Assembly (NCBI RefSeq): GCF_000149955.1
Contig: NC_030987.1
Coordinates: 2,075,236-2,139,235, forward strand
Source of the DNA: Fusarium oxysporum f. sp. lycopersici 4287
Lineage: Eukaryota > Ascomycota > Sordariomycetes > Hypocreales > Nectriaceae
Length of the DNA: 64,000 nucleotides
Direction of reading: 5' to 3'
Shown here piece after piece: positions 46,358 to 57,372 of this stretch (its first letter is position 1; every line of letters starts with the position of its first letter). Made by a program: the position numbers and the translations under genes. Under the pieces are notes generated by a model. It was not told the DNA's origin, did no database searches, and saw nothing but the letters and a program-made list of their open reading frames with translations.

Positions 46358-47004
46358 ATGAGATTCTCTACCGTCACCGCATGTCTGACGGCATGCCTGG
46401 CCCCAGCGGCTGCTCTGAGCGTTCTCAATGGCAAGGCTCCCGATGTTACTATCAGCGACGACCTCAAGATTCCCGGCGACTCTCCCCTCGAACTGTGCCC
46501 CGGAGACCATACTGCCGACCTGATCAGGATTGACAAGGTCGACCTTGCTCCTAACCCTCCCAAAGCGTACGATTCACCTGCTTATACTTGCACAACCATG
46601 AGATACTAACATCTTGATAGTGGCCAGGAACTCTTGATCAAGGCTAAGGGAATAGTCAAGCAGAAGATTGAGCAGGACGCTTATGTTCTTCTGACTGTCA
46701 AGTATGGACTTATTCGCCTTATTAGCACCAAGGCCGATCTGTGCGAGCAGATTGGCAATGTCGACCTGAAGTGTCCCGTCGAGGCTGGTGAAGTCGAGAT
46801 CACCAAGACTGTAGACCTTCCTGCCGAGATCCCTCCGGTATGTAAATAACCCTTGCTTTTCCCATACCTGTTTCTAACTCGCTCCAGGGCAAATATACTG
46901 TTCTGGCCGACGTCTTCACCGCCGATGATGTCCAAATTACCTGCCTCACGGCAACTGTCACTTTCTCTCGTAGCAGCAAGGGCTTTTTCGGCAGCGATCT
47001 GTAA
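46358..47004 (+). CDS. npc2: NPC2/ML-domain sterol or phospholipid-binding protein
   Basis: Exons 46358-46566, 46621-46837 and 46888-47004 give 180 aa; introns of 54 and 50 bases have good GTACGA/GTATGT donors and CTAAC-type branch sites. MRFSTVTACLTACLAPAAALS is a signal peptide. The rest is the ML (MD-2-related lipid recognition) fold, with conserved cysteines in ELCPGD, ADLCEQ, DLKCPV and ITCLTA. Fungal members are called phosphatidylglycerol/phosphatidylinositol transfer protein and are equivalents of vacuolar NPC2, which passes sterol to NPC1. Secretion or vacuolar delivery is inferred from the signal peptide. Size fits the family. Confidence 0.91.
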
Positions 47005-47351
47005 TTGGGACTACGGCGCATTCATAACATACACATGATGGCATGACTTATCGTTGGGCACGTTCTCATGGGGTTCTCGGTTAACGTTTGGTTTGGCGAA
47101 TCTTCTAGCTCTTCTCGAGCAACCTGCAGCGGCTTTAGATCTATTTAGCATATCTGATAATGAGTCCATTGCATCGTACTCTACCCTGCATCTGTGTAAT
47201 AGGAACTGCCCTGCACAACATGAAGTCGAAGAAGAAGAAAAAAACGCAATGCTGGCCTCAAATCATGTACGGCCATGCTCACTGCTGCCTCTATACCATG
47301 CTCGCTCCATTATCCCGAAACAAATCCTTGCGCCCAGTGAAACGACGTCCC
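47005..47351. other. Convergent 3' region, npc2 / vma7
   Basis: 347 bases between facing stop codons. No coding frame of its own; open frames running through it are antisense to vma7. Confidence 0.55.
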
Positions 47352-47886
47352 CTACTCTCCAAAAAGGCGTCGCACTCGTCTCAATACACTATCCTTCTCA
47401 GGGTCGTAGGGGTGGTCTTTGCTTGGGATCTCCAACACAGCAGGGAAAGCCGCGGTATAGGTGTCAATGCGATGTCGGATTCGGTCGGCGATCTTCAGGA
47501 GAGTTAGTTCAGCGGCAAAAAGAATCGGAACGTTGTCTAACATGTTGATTGATGAGTACGATGCCAATATCTTTGCGATCCTCAGTGAATCGATCAAATG
47601 CGGCCTCAATAGCAGCTGTGTCGGTCTTGCCATCAACAACGAGGAAGTTCTTCTGAGCATCGGCGCCTGTAGTCACATGCTGTTAAATAGAGTTAGCCTG
47701 TGTAGAGAAACTGAGCAGTGATTGAGACTCACGCCGATACCCGCGAGAAGCAGGCCTGTTACGGAGTCCTAGATGAGAGCTACGTCAGCGCAAGCTTTCG
47801 AACAAAGAGCCTTTCATTGCAGCACATACTTCGTCGCCGATGACCGCGAGGAATTGACGGTCCTTGTAATCTGCTTGCGAGGCCAT
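47352..47886 (-). CDS. vma7: V-type proton ATPase subunit F
   Basis: Exons 47886-47830, 47768-47733, 47679-47542 and 47492-47352 give 123 aa, the normal length of subunit F. Motifs in order are [48 protein letters not shown] and the C-terminal [19 protein letters not shown]. Subunit F sits in the central stalk of the V1 sector and turns with it during ATP-driven proton pumping into vacuoles. Introns are 61, 53 and 49 bases; exon 2 is only 36 bases. It is divergent from nur1. Confidence 0.95.
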
Positions 47887-48305
47887 CTTGATGAATGTGG
47901 ACTTGTGTTTACGCGTCCCTCTTGTTGTTGTTGATGGCGCTGAGTTGATGATTGGAGTTACAACTACGAGGAGGTCGGCGCCTGAAGTTCCGCTCCGCCT
48001 GGGAACCTGGAAGCTCTGACCATTGCGAGTAAGGTAAGGAACTGACTGATCCCCACGTCAGGTGGATGCTGCAGCCTCCACTGGGTTTCTACTGGTCAGC
48101 TTCAGGCAGGTACTGTACTACTACCTAAGTGAACAAAGAATTGGCCTGGTCCTTAGCAACAGTGAGCTCAAAGTAAACAACATCCGGCCAAGTAGCCGCC
48201 TTTTCTTTCTTTATTACTTTTGTGCCGACTCGCGACTCTCCTCCCTGGTATTGCGATCGCGAATACGCAATTTCAAAGGAGTCAATACCCTGCAGTGTGC
48301 TCAAC
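47887..48305. other. Divergent promoter region, vma7 / nur1
   Basis: 419 bases between two ATG codons. The nur1 frame is open upstream to 48222 but only from a GTG. No further feature. Confidence 0.55.
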
Positions 48306-49742
48306 ATGCCACGCCTAGTTCGCCGGCAGCCGCTCAGAGAGCGTATCATGGCTGCAATCAACCCCATGGACTTTTTGCTTTGGCTATCCGAAGAACTGGA
48401 AACGAGAGATTGGGATTCAGCTTCTGTTGGAACACAAATGGGCCTTGCCATGAACTTCGTCTTCTTACTTGCGCGCGCGAATTCAGGATCATCAACCCCA
48501 AGTGACGACATTTTCAGTGATGAAACCAGTTCAGGGTGGCTATCATTCTTGGTAAGTTCTCGTCTTCTCAGACTGCTGCATATCATATCGAGGCTAACCA
48601 CATATATTGTAAAGGTCTATCCGCTGGTATGGGCCCTCATAGCTTTCTCTTTCACCAATGCTTTCTACACGATTACGCGAACGCGCAAGTACCGACTCTT
48701 TCTGGCCAAGGTCGACAAGCCGCTTTCGACGCCTTCTGCGCGACGTGTGAAAGTGAACCAATCGAGCGCATCGCCTTCGACGCCCCTGAGCTATCTCGCG
48801 AATCTGATAACACCAGAATCTGCCGAGTCGCGAGCCCACCCAGACAAGACATCAGATGTTTGGGAGCTGTCAGTCTGGGATCCTCTGCCAGTGTCCTTGC
48901 GCCTGGCTTGTCTCTTTGGCCCTGGACATGTTTTGGTGTACATGATCTTCCTTCCTCTAGCTCCTCTCGATCCCCGACCAAGTGTGACGGTTCTGAATAC
49001 ACTCGTTCTGCAGGCCCTTATTTCTGCTCAGCTTCTCTTCTTCTGTTCTCGATTTGCGCAACAAGCAAAGGATAAGGCCGTGATTCAGGAGCAAGTAATG
49101 AAAGAGTACGATACCAAGTTTGTCCACCCCCGTCTTCACCCTACGGTGCGCGATATCGGCACACAGTTCTCGACAGACCAGCCCGACGACTATCAGGAAT
49201 TTGTGCAGACTGGGACCCCTACAGTTCAGATCCGTCATGGTTTCCAGGTCCACTCTAACCCATACACTGGAACGGATCATACCCCTGAGGAACGATCCCT
49301 CACCCCAACCTCCAACAACGTAATGAAGCCTCACATGTTCACGCCTCCCACAGCAACTCGACGCTCGGAAGCTTTCAGACCCGCTACCAGCCAGAGAGGC
49401 ACCGTGCCTCGTCATAGTTTGCCTGCAGGCTACACATCAACTGGGACATCTTCGGGAGTTCAGGGAATGAACTTTGGTGGAAACATGGGCATCCACACCC
49501 ATAACAAGTCACCCCTCAAGAAGGCCACCAGTCTTAATGAACTCAATCCCCAGGAAGCAGCATCTCCGCGTAATTCTCGAGAAATGGCAGCCTACGAGCA
49601 ACGAAACTGGGGAGCAACAACACCATCGAAAAAGCTTGAGAGTCGTCGTCTAACAGGTTCAAGACCTAATGGAGGCGGCAACCCCTTTGCTGGATTGGGT
49701 CGGCAACAAGCACCCTCGGATAATCATCATCCGCGATGGTAG
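48306..49742 (+). CDS. nur1: Nuclear rim protein 1 (Nur1/Mug154 family)
   Basis: Exons 48306-48551 and 48615-49742 give 457 aa. MPRLVRRQPLRERIMAAINP followed by FLLWLSEELETRDWD is the conserved start of this family (Pfam DUF2418). Three membrane segments follow: VYPLVWALIAFSF, a segment near LACLFGPGHVLVYMIF, and one near NTLVLQALISAQLLFF. The C-terminal half is disordered and Ser/Thr/Pro-rich. In yeast Nur1 anchors rDNA and telomeric chromatin at the inner nuclear membrane together with Heh1/Src1. The 63-base intron (GTAAGT...GTAAAG) has no stop in frame, so an unspliced message would still encode a protein, 21 residues longer. Confidence 0.87.
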   Translation: MPRLVRRQPLRERIMAAINPMDFLLWLSEELETRDWDSASVGTQMGLAMNFVFLLARANSGSSTPSDDIFSDETSSGWLSFLVSSRLLRLLHIISRLTTYIVKVYPLVWALIAFSFTNAFYTITRTRKYRLFLAKVDKPLSTPSARRVKVNQSSASPSTPLSYLANLITPESAESRAHPDKTSDVWELSVWDPLPVSLRLACLFGPGHVLVYMIFLPLAPLDPRPSVTVLNTLVLQALISAQLLFFCSRFAQQAKDKAVIQEQVMKEYDTKFVHPRLHPTVRDIGTQFSTDQPDDYQEFVQTGTPTVQIRHGFQVHSNPYTGTDHTPEERSLTPTSNNVMKPHMFTPPTATRRSEAFRPATSQRGTVPRHSLPAGYTSTGTSSGVQGMNFGGNMGIHTHNKSPLKKATSLNELNPQEAASPRNSREMAAYEQRNWGATTPSKKLESRRLTGSRPNGGGNPFAGLGRQQAPSDNHHPRW

Positions 49743-50287
49743 CTTTCCAATTATTATCTTGTTTATTAACACATTTAACCGCATCGAAACTGAGTGTAGC
49801 CTCAGATAGCAAGGATTGGCGTTAAGATCTGGCTTCTGAATAAATACCATAGAACACCCTGAATCCCCTTTACCTATCTCCATCGTCAGCTTGTATTTGA
49901 TGATTTATGCCTGCTCTGATACTGTCATGATTTGTTATTATGTTTTAAGCATCAAGGGATATCGGAAGCGATGGCAGGTGGGAGAATTGGATGCATTCGT
50001 TGTGGTTTCCCTTGAAATATCGTTGTGGTATATACGAGGAAGGCGAAGTTGATGGCTTCTCGGGATCCATGCCCATGGTTTACTTGATGTGACGGATCTT
50101 TTCTTTGACAATCACTCCTGATCCTCGTATCCATAACTGCTGTCTATACCTAGCGCCTCTCATCTCGCAAGTTCGAAAATATTACAATCACTAATCACCC
50201 CCTTTTACCATACTATCGTTAATCAGCGGCTGAACAATCAACAAGAGTAAAGTTACTGATCAGCGACGCGATTGCTTGCACCTAGAT
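49743..50287. other. Intergenic region, nur1 / disordered protein gene
   Basis: 545 bases between tandem genes; AT-rich, no coding frame or RNA gene seen. Confidence 0.5.
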
Positions 50288-53200
50288 ATGTCTGAGAAAC
50301 CACATTGGTCATCATTACGCCGCAGGGCAGCATTGTCTGACCATCCTTCCCTACCTTCACGTCCACAGACTCTTCCTCAACACATGGATGATTCCGAGAA
50401 AAGACTAACACTTGGAGATTTGGGTATACTAGCTAAGGAGAGACAGGAACCTACTCGGAGTGCCACATTAGGAGATGTGGGAGATTGGTTCAGGAACAAG
50501 CTTCCAAGTCATCGTGCAGAGAGAGGAGGAACATTGAGAAACAACGGGGGTTGGGAAGTCGGAGAGGCTGCTGGCAATTCTTCCTCTCAACTTCAACACA
50601 AAGTCAACAATCGAGCATCAGCACAGCATCACTCTGCCTCAAATCGCCGAGGGGGTCAACGCAGCAGAACCGGGGGTTCAGATCGCCTTGTGGATTGGAA
50701 CACACCGAAAAACCTAAGTGAAGCAGTGCCTGAACCAACGTCCGCATCTAAAGACAAAGGGAATGAGCCTTCACTGCCGACTTATCGCAGATGGAATGAA
50801 TTCGGTTCCCTGAGAATAGGCAAGAAGCGCGGTCAGAAGAAACGGAGTGACAGTATAGAAGCCGAGAAGGACAAAGAAAAGCAACCCATAAGGCGCTCTT
50901 CCAGAGCTCAGTCCTTTGCGGCAGTCATTCAAGGAACGCCTAGCATATTGGAAGTTCTAGAAGCCAATCGAAAGGCAAGGAGAAAAGCACGAGAGGACCG
51001 GGAAAGTTTGAGAGAGAGCGGAGATTACCTGGGAGTTCAAGGTATCAACCCGCAGACGGGTATTCTTGATCTTACATCGGACAGTGGAGAGAGTACGCTG
51101 AGCTCGAAAACGGAACAAAAGCTACTGAACCTAAAGGCACAGGCCAAGAACGCTTTATCGGCTGCCGAAAGAAAGGAGGCCGAGATCGAAATCGTCAAGA
51201 TACATCTCGACCACGAAGTCGAGAAAGCACGACGACAAGAGAAAGCAGAGAAACAACTGGAAGCTTCTGTCACTGCCAAATGGCGAAGGGGGACACACCA
51301 GTGGTCGTCGGTTCAGGAGCCTGATTTGAGCCCGATTGCCCAATCACACAGAAGTACTTCAGTATTCTCAAGTTAGTATTCTAATCTATGCCACCTTCGC
51401 CTTGACACATCCAACTAAATCCGTCTTTCGATTTAGGGGGCCCGTCACACCGAGACTTAGATATGGCAAAGGAGGAAGGGCTGATCGACTTATACCTTCC
51501 TGTTCTTCACAATAACTCAAAGGAACCGTCCGATGAAGAAGTCCCGCCTGCTGTACAACCCAAGGAAAGCTCCAACTCATCTGACACAGTGATCAAAACC
51601 CCTCATAGACGCAGCCTGGCAAACCCGTCTCCTTCAGCCTTGGAGCTTTTCGAGAATGACATAAGTTTCCATAACACAAGCGAGCCCAGGCTAGACAGAG
51701 ATCAGATCCCAGAGTCGTTCCTTGCATCCGCGCACGATGATACACAGATACAAACGGCTTTGGACGAGACACAACATCTGCAAGGGAACGAGAAGTTCCA
51801 CGAGGCGGGCGGATCGCTGGCGCACCACAGAGACCAAAACCAACACTCCAGTTCTTTTTTAGAGAATGGCCTAGGAGGGGCAATAGAACCAGGAGGAACC
51901 CAGAGACCTCGAGTGTCAATCAGCAAGGACTCTTTATCGGATCTCTCGATGAAACCAAACCTCACAACATCCAGCACCAACCACTTACTAGTGAAGAGCA
52001 AGATCGAGATACGAAGCCAACACGAGAACAACATCCCAGAAAGCTACGTGCAAGATTTGACGACCACCCACGAGAAATCCACTACCCTCCCGACAACATT
52101 GGAACAGTCCGCGTCAAGTTCCCCAGAAAGCCAGTGCCAACACACTCCAGTCTCGACATACCATCAGCAAGTCCTGACAGGACGTGTATAGGACCCGCAC
52201 CAAACAGGAAGCCCAAAGATACGGTCCAGTTGGGAGCAAGAGGCACTGAACAGTTCAACGCCGTCTCCAACAGTCCTACTGCTCCGGCGACGAACATTGA
52301 AAGCTGGGATCACAAGCGGCCCACTACCCCAGAACGAGGCAGAGCGGTCAGCAACTCGAGATCCCCTCACCGCTCCTCCATTTCTCTTGAAGGAAGCGAC
52401 AGTCAAAGAGAAGCTGCAATATCCACCCACAACCACCAGAGAAATAACACAAACAAACCACCAGATAATCAGAGGGACTCTTCCCCCAATCCTTACATCA
52501 AGTCCACACGAAACCCGTGACCAAAGATCAAATAACCGAGCGGGTTTGGACGCAGAGCGCGAATCACGACATCACGAATAGGTGCGAAGTCAAGGGGGCG
52601 TCTGCATCCACAAACATCACCATCATTACTGGGTGCGACCAGATAACATCGAAATACCCCCCGAAGAGAGGTCAAGAGGCCGGAGAGGGCCTACAGCGCA
52701 AGCGCAGGCTAAGTCGGGTAACCCACAACCTGAGGAGATTTGGCACAACGCCAAACAGCTTGGAAGCTTCCCCAGAGAATCGTGGACTGAGTACATTGCT
52801 GAAATCGGCGTCCGTGGAAGAGATTCAAGTGATCGATACTATATCGGAGAGTCTTCTCGAGGAGTCGAGAAATCAACCACAGGCACAAGGGTGCGACACC
52901 ATGGGGGAACTATCAGAGGCACCAGCAACGCAGGGCCGATGCAGCAGTTCGTCAACATCCACTTGCACAATGGACGTCAAAAACATCGAAAAGGGGGAGA
53001 ACACGGAGAACATTCCTCAGAAAGCCAGCATTCAATTGAGCAATCTGGATCTTCTATCTCAAATATATATGCCAGGAGTCAGCAATCGAGCAACGGATCC
53101 GGGGATGCACGTGCCAGGCAGTCTTCTAAGACAATGGAACGCCGAAGACGGCATCGCAGATCTTTCCAGTAATAGATCTCAGCAGGGTGTGACGGGAGGA

Positions 53201-53527
53201 TTGTGGGATGCTATCAAGGAGTTTCTGTGTACGATCAAGGGGTACAACATACAGCTTTTGAGATTGTACTGGAAGGCGGTGAAGCCTGTCTTTGATTACA
53301 GTTCCCCGTACTGGAGAGCTACAGATCGAGACAGCGATGGCTGGACAGATTTGGCGAGTACTTGTCTCGCATTACCCCTTATATTCGGGTTGTTGGTAAT
53401 ATTAGTATGGGGTACGGAGTTAACGGCAATCACAATGAAGTGCAGGGAAGAGGACTGGGATTGCTTGGTTGACGAGGCACTGGCGATGTTTCGGCGGAGC
53501 TTGACCGGAGTCTACATGGACGACTAG
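50288..53527 (+). CDS. Unrecognised disordered protein with one C-terminal membrane segment; exon structure unresolved
   Basis: Exon 1 is 50288-51371 (first ATG MSEKPHWSSLRRRAAL), then a good intron 51372-51436 (GTTAGT...GATTTAG). Coding continues from 51437, but the best frame changes further on. A TAG at 52189-52191 must be removed, and the C-terminal frame (open from 52469, ending at 53527) differs from that of exon 2. A plausible acceptor ends at 52191 (CTGAC branch, GTATAG). I could not find GTRNGT donors for the later changes, so the middle is uncertain. The product is Ser/Arg/Glu/Gln-rich with a coiled coil (about 51110-51270). Near the end, LASTCLALPLIFGLLVILVW is a membrane segment followed by an acidic tail. 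I recognise no family; sequencing error, a decaying gene or two genes are alternatives. Confidence 0.55.
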
Positions 53528-53561
53528 GTACACAACGGCCGGGCGGATACCCGGGAAAGGA

Positions 53562-53571
53562 CCGGTGCCGG
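53562..53571. promoter_or_regulatory. Leu3-type site CCGGTGCCGG
   Basis: Matches CCGGNNCCGG, the site bound by the yeast regulator Leu3, whose known targets include LEU1. It lies 914 bases before the leu1 ATG and only 35 bases after the previous gene's stop, so distance weakens the case. Confidence 0.4.
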
Positions 53572-53600
53572 AGACAACATAGCCCGGGGCAAGCCGCACG

Positions 53601-53610
53601 CCGATGGCGG
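53601..53610. promoter_or_regulatory. CCG-N4-CGG site
   Basis: CCGATGGCGG has the half-sites and spacing of Leu3-like Zn2Cys6 regulators but lacks the preferred inner bases. Confidence 0.25.
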
Positions 53611-54100
53611 ATGCGGAGGGAGGTAAAAATAGATGGTACATAGTACGTCTTTACGATACAGAATAAATACCCTGATTATCGCATGGTTAATTCTGAAATT
53701 GATTGCCCTGTCCACTTTGTATTGATTCTCCAGTGTCTCAAGTTGTGTTGGCTTTCCGTACTCATAAGGCTCATGTTCAGGTAACACTGTGGAAGAGCCA
53801 ACCGAAATCTGGTGCTATTAGCTAATTTTCAAATGTCTAAAACTCGGCATTGAGTGAGGCAAGTCAATTGATGTCGTAATTAGACCAGGGTAGAGCCGTG
53901 GAGTTTGGAAAGGGACCAAAACTGAATGGCAATCGGAGGTCTTGGACTTTTGACATCGGAGGTTGAAAAAGCAGCGATCAACGAGCAACCAATAGCAACC
54001 AATTATTTAGCAATCAGTGCAGGAGGCAGCTGTGGGTCTACCCCGCGCTGGCGCCCGTCCTGGGGCTTCTGGCCTCTTGGTGAGCTCCAATTGCTGACGG

Positions 54101-54127
54101 CCGCAAACGGACCCCTCCGATCATCGG
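54101..54127. promoter_or_regulatory. Paired CGG sites: CCG-N4-CGG and CCG-N5-CGG
   Basis: CCGCAAACGG (54101-54110) is followed after six bases by the palindrome CCGATCATCGG (54117-54127). Both could bind Zn2Cys6 dimers. They lie about 360-385 bases before the leu1 ATG. Confidence 0.35.
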
Positions 54128-54484
54128 CGCCTTCGTACCAATTCTATGAAGCTCGTGGAATTGGGTAGGAGAGGGGCGCTCAGATGAAATTTTGTTGATA
54201 AACCCCAGAAGGAGACGCCTGTTTTCTAGGTAATTCCAGTCCAATTCCTGACTTCTTCTTTCTTCAGCTGCATCATTTCCTCTGTTCCCCTGTTTAAAGC
54301 GGAGTGTTATAGCTTCCTCTCTTCACCTTCACAACTCCATCAACTCTACCTTCTTCTTCTATAACCAACTCCGTACCTTCTCACCCCGCATTCGTGATAT
54401 CTCCTGTTCACGAGAGTCATAACTCACTCCGTGTCTTCAGTACTATTTCAAAGTCATCAACTCAGGGTGGTCATAAACATCAAA

Positions 54485-57019
54485 ATGCCTGCTCCCGTGG
54501 GTAACCCCCAGACCCTCTACGATAAGGTGTTCTCAGCACATATCGTCGACGAAAAGCTCGATGGCACAATTCTTCTCTACATCGGTACGTTTCTGTGTGT
54601 TTAACTCTGCTTATGGGCAGTGAACTGATGAAATTGACCAAAAGACCGGCACTTGGTCCACGAGGTGACATCACCAGTAAGTTTAACTTCCCCCGAAGCA
54701 TCGACGTCATGTTCCGAACATCCGCTAACCAATTACCAACAGCAAGCCTTCGAGGGTCTCGAAAATGCAGGCCGCAAAGTCCGAAGACCTGATTGCACTC
54801 TCGCAACCACTGATCACGTATGCATTGCCAATCAACCGAAAACTACTGTAAATGGTGGTCAACAGAGCATTTACTAACCCTGGACCCTGCAGAATGTCCC
54901 CACCACATCCCGCAAAGCCCTGAAGGACATTGCTTCATTCATCGAGGAGGACGATTCGCGAACACAGTGTGTCACTCTGGAGGAGAATGTCAAAAAGTTT
55001 GGTGTCACATATTTCGGCCTGGGCGACAAACGACAAGGTATTGTCCACATCATTGGCCCCGAGCAGGGCTTCACTCTCCCCGGAACCACCGTCGTGTGCG
55101 GTGACAGCCACACCTCAACACATGGCGCCTTCGGTGCCCTTGCCTTTGGTATCGGTACCAGCGAGGTTGAGCATGTCTTGGCCACTCAGTGCCTCATTAC
55201 CAAGCGCAGCAAGAACATGAGGATACAGATTGACGGTGAGCTGGCCCCTGGCGTCAGTTCCAAGGACGTCGTCCTCCACGCCATCGGCAGGATTGGAACT
55301 GCCGGAGGTACCGGCGCCGTCATTGAGTTTTGCGGGTCTGTTATCCGTAACCTGAGCATGGAGGCTCGCATGTCCATCTGCAACATGTCCATCGAGGGTG
55401 GTGCCCGCGCTGGTATGGTTGCCCCTGATGAGATCACCTTTGAATATCTCAAGGGACGCCCCCTGGCCCCCAAGTATGGCTCCGAGACCTGGAACCAGGC
55501 TGTTGCCTACTGGAAGTCTCTCCAGTCTGATCCTGGCGCCAAATACGATATTGATGTCTTTATTGACGCCAAGGACATCATTCCCACCATTACTTGGGGA
55601 ACCAGCCCTGAGGATGTCGTTCCCATCACCGGATGTGTCCCTGACCCTGAGACCTTTAGCAGTGAGAGCAAGAAGGCTGCTGGCCGCCGCATGCTGGAGT
55701 ACATGGGCTTGACGGCTGGAACACCAATGGAGGACATTCCTGTCGATAAGGTGTTTATTGGATCGTGCACCAACGCCCGAATTGAGGATCTGAGGGCCGC
55801 TGCCAACGTTGTAAAGGGGCGAAAGGTTGCAGATAACATCAGGCGCGCCATGGTTGTTCCTGGCTCCGGTCTTGTGAAGGCACAGGCTGAGGAGGAGGGC
55901 CTTGACCAGATCTTTGTTGATGCTGGTTTTGAGTGGAGAGAAGCTGGATGTAGTATGTGTCTGGGCATGAACCCTGACATTCTGGCCCCCAAGGAACGAT
56001 GTGCCAGTACATCCAACCGAAACTTCGAGGGCCGGCAGGGTGCTCTTAGCCGAACGCACCTCATGTCTCCTGTCATGGCAGCTGCTGCCGCTATTGTTGG
56101 TAAGCTTGCCGATGTTCGCAAGCTATCACACTACACCCATCAATCTGCCTTTAAGCCCCGTGAGCTCCCTGCGGAGGAGCCCCATGTGGACGAGCGAACC
56201 AGGGATGACTCTGAGGAGCGAGAGATGATCGGAGATCAGCCTCAGGACTCTCAGCCTCACACCAACACTCTGGCCAGCGCTGGAGGTGCTGCTTCTGGTC
56301 TGCCTAAGTTTACTATCTGGAAGGGCACTGCGGCTCCTCTGGACCGATCCAATGTTGACACCGACGCCATCATTCCCAAGCAGTTCCTCAAGACAATCAA
56401 GCGAACAGGTCTTGGTACCGCACTATTTTACGAGCTTCGATACAAGGAGGATGGGTCTGAGAACCCCGACTTCGTCCTGAACCAAGAGCCTTTCCGACAG
56501 GCCAAGACTCTGGTTGTCACTGGACCCAACTTTGGATGCGGCAGTTCTCGAGAGCACGCCCCTTGGGCCCTTCTGGACTTTGGCATCAAGTGCATCATCG
56601 CTCCCTCCTTCGCTGATATCTTCTTCAACAACACTTTCAAGAACGGCATGCTCCCCATCAGGATCGAGGACAAGGACAACCTCGAAGCCATCGCCGCTGA
56701 GGCTCGTGCCAACCGCGACATTGAGATTGATCTACCCAATCAGCTAATCAAGAACGCTGACGGAGAGACCATCTGCTCATTCGACGTTGAGGAGTTCCGC
56801 AAGCACTGCCTAGTCAATGGTCTCGACGACATTGGCCTGACCATGCAGCAGGAGGACAAGATTGCCGAGTTCGAGCGACGCATGACACAAAACACCCCAT
56901 GGCTCGACGGCACAGGTTACCTGAAGCGTCCCGGACAGGGCGGCAAGCTTGCCGCTAAGGCCGTGCCTGTTCCCAAAACAAATCGGGGCGAGGAGAAGAA
57001 GGAGCCCCTCGAGTGGTGA
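54485..57019 (+). CDS. leu1: 3-isopropylmalate dehydratase (isopropylmalate isomerase)
   Basis: Exons 54485-54584, 54645-54676, 54743-54817 and 54893-57019 give 777 aa, the usual fungal length. It converts 2- to 3-isopropylmalate in leucine synthesis. As in other fungi the large and small subunits are fused. The large part has the aconitase signature [18 protein letters not shown], and the 4Fe-4S cysteines lie in [16 protein letters not shown] and [12 protein letters not shown] linker with many D/E/Q residues (about 56160-56300) leads to the swivel domain with [18 protein letters not shown]. Introns of 60, 66 and 75 bases crowd the 5' end. Exon 2 is only 32 bases. Codon bias is strong. Confidence 0.96.
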
Positions 57020-57372
57020 TTCGGACCAAGCGATGAGGGAATGAAGAAATGATTTAACGGCGAAGGGATCTGGGTTTCTGGCATATGATGATTAGCATCT
57101 GGCTTTTGTGGTTTCAAATATTTGCTTGGGTTGATGGACAAAAAGGATTGCTGGCTTTGCTCGCACTGAATGCAAAAGCACAAAAGATTTGGAGTATATG
57201 TCAACTCGTAACTCCTGAGAAGATTTATGAATCAAAACGATCACAATTAATAGCAACGGAATGAGACGAAAGCTCTTTTATACGATGTAAAAACCGGTTC
57301 CTTCAAAAAACGATGATTTTGGAACACTCGTGCTATCTGATTAGAGTGTGCTACGAGGTCAAGAAAGCAATA
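57020..57372. other. Convergent 3' region, leu1 / rkm5
   Basis: 353 bases between facing stop codons; AT-rich, no coding frame. Confidence 0.55.

Larger units (their letters stand above)
53528..54484. other. leu1 upstream region
   Basis: 957 bases. It carries three CCG-N4-CGG sites and one CCG-N5-CGG palindrome (separate entries). From 54241 to the ATG it is strongly C/T-rich, a probable leader and core promoter. GAGTCAT at 54414-54420 is the reverse of ATGACTC, the core of the amino-acid-control site bound by Gcn4/Cpc1. No coding frame is seen. Confidence 0.5.

Noticed and set aside
55115..56059. Open frame of 314 codons on the minus strand
   Set aside because: It is exactly antisense to leu1; the strong codon bias of leu1 removes stops from the opposite strand. 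No protein features.
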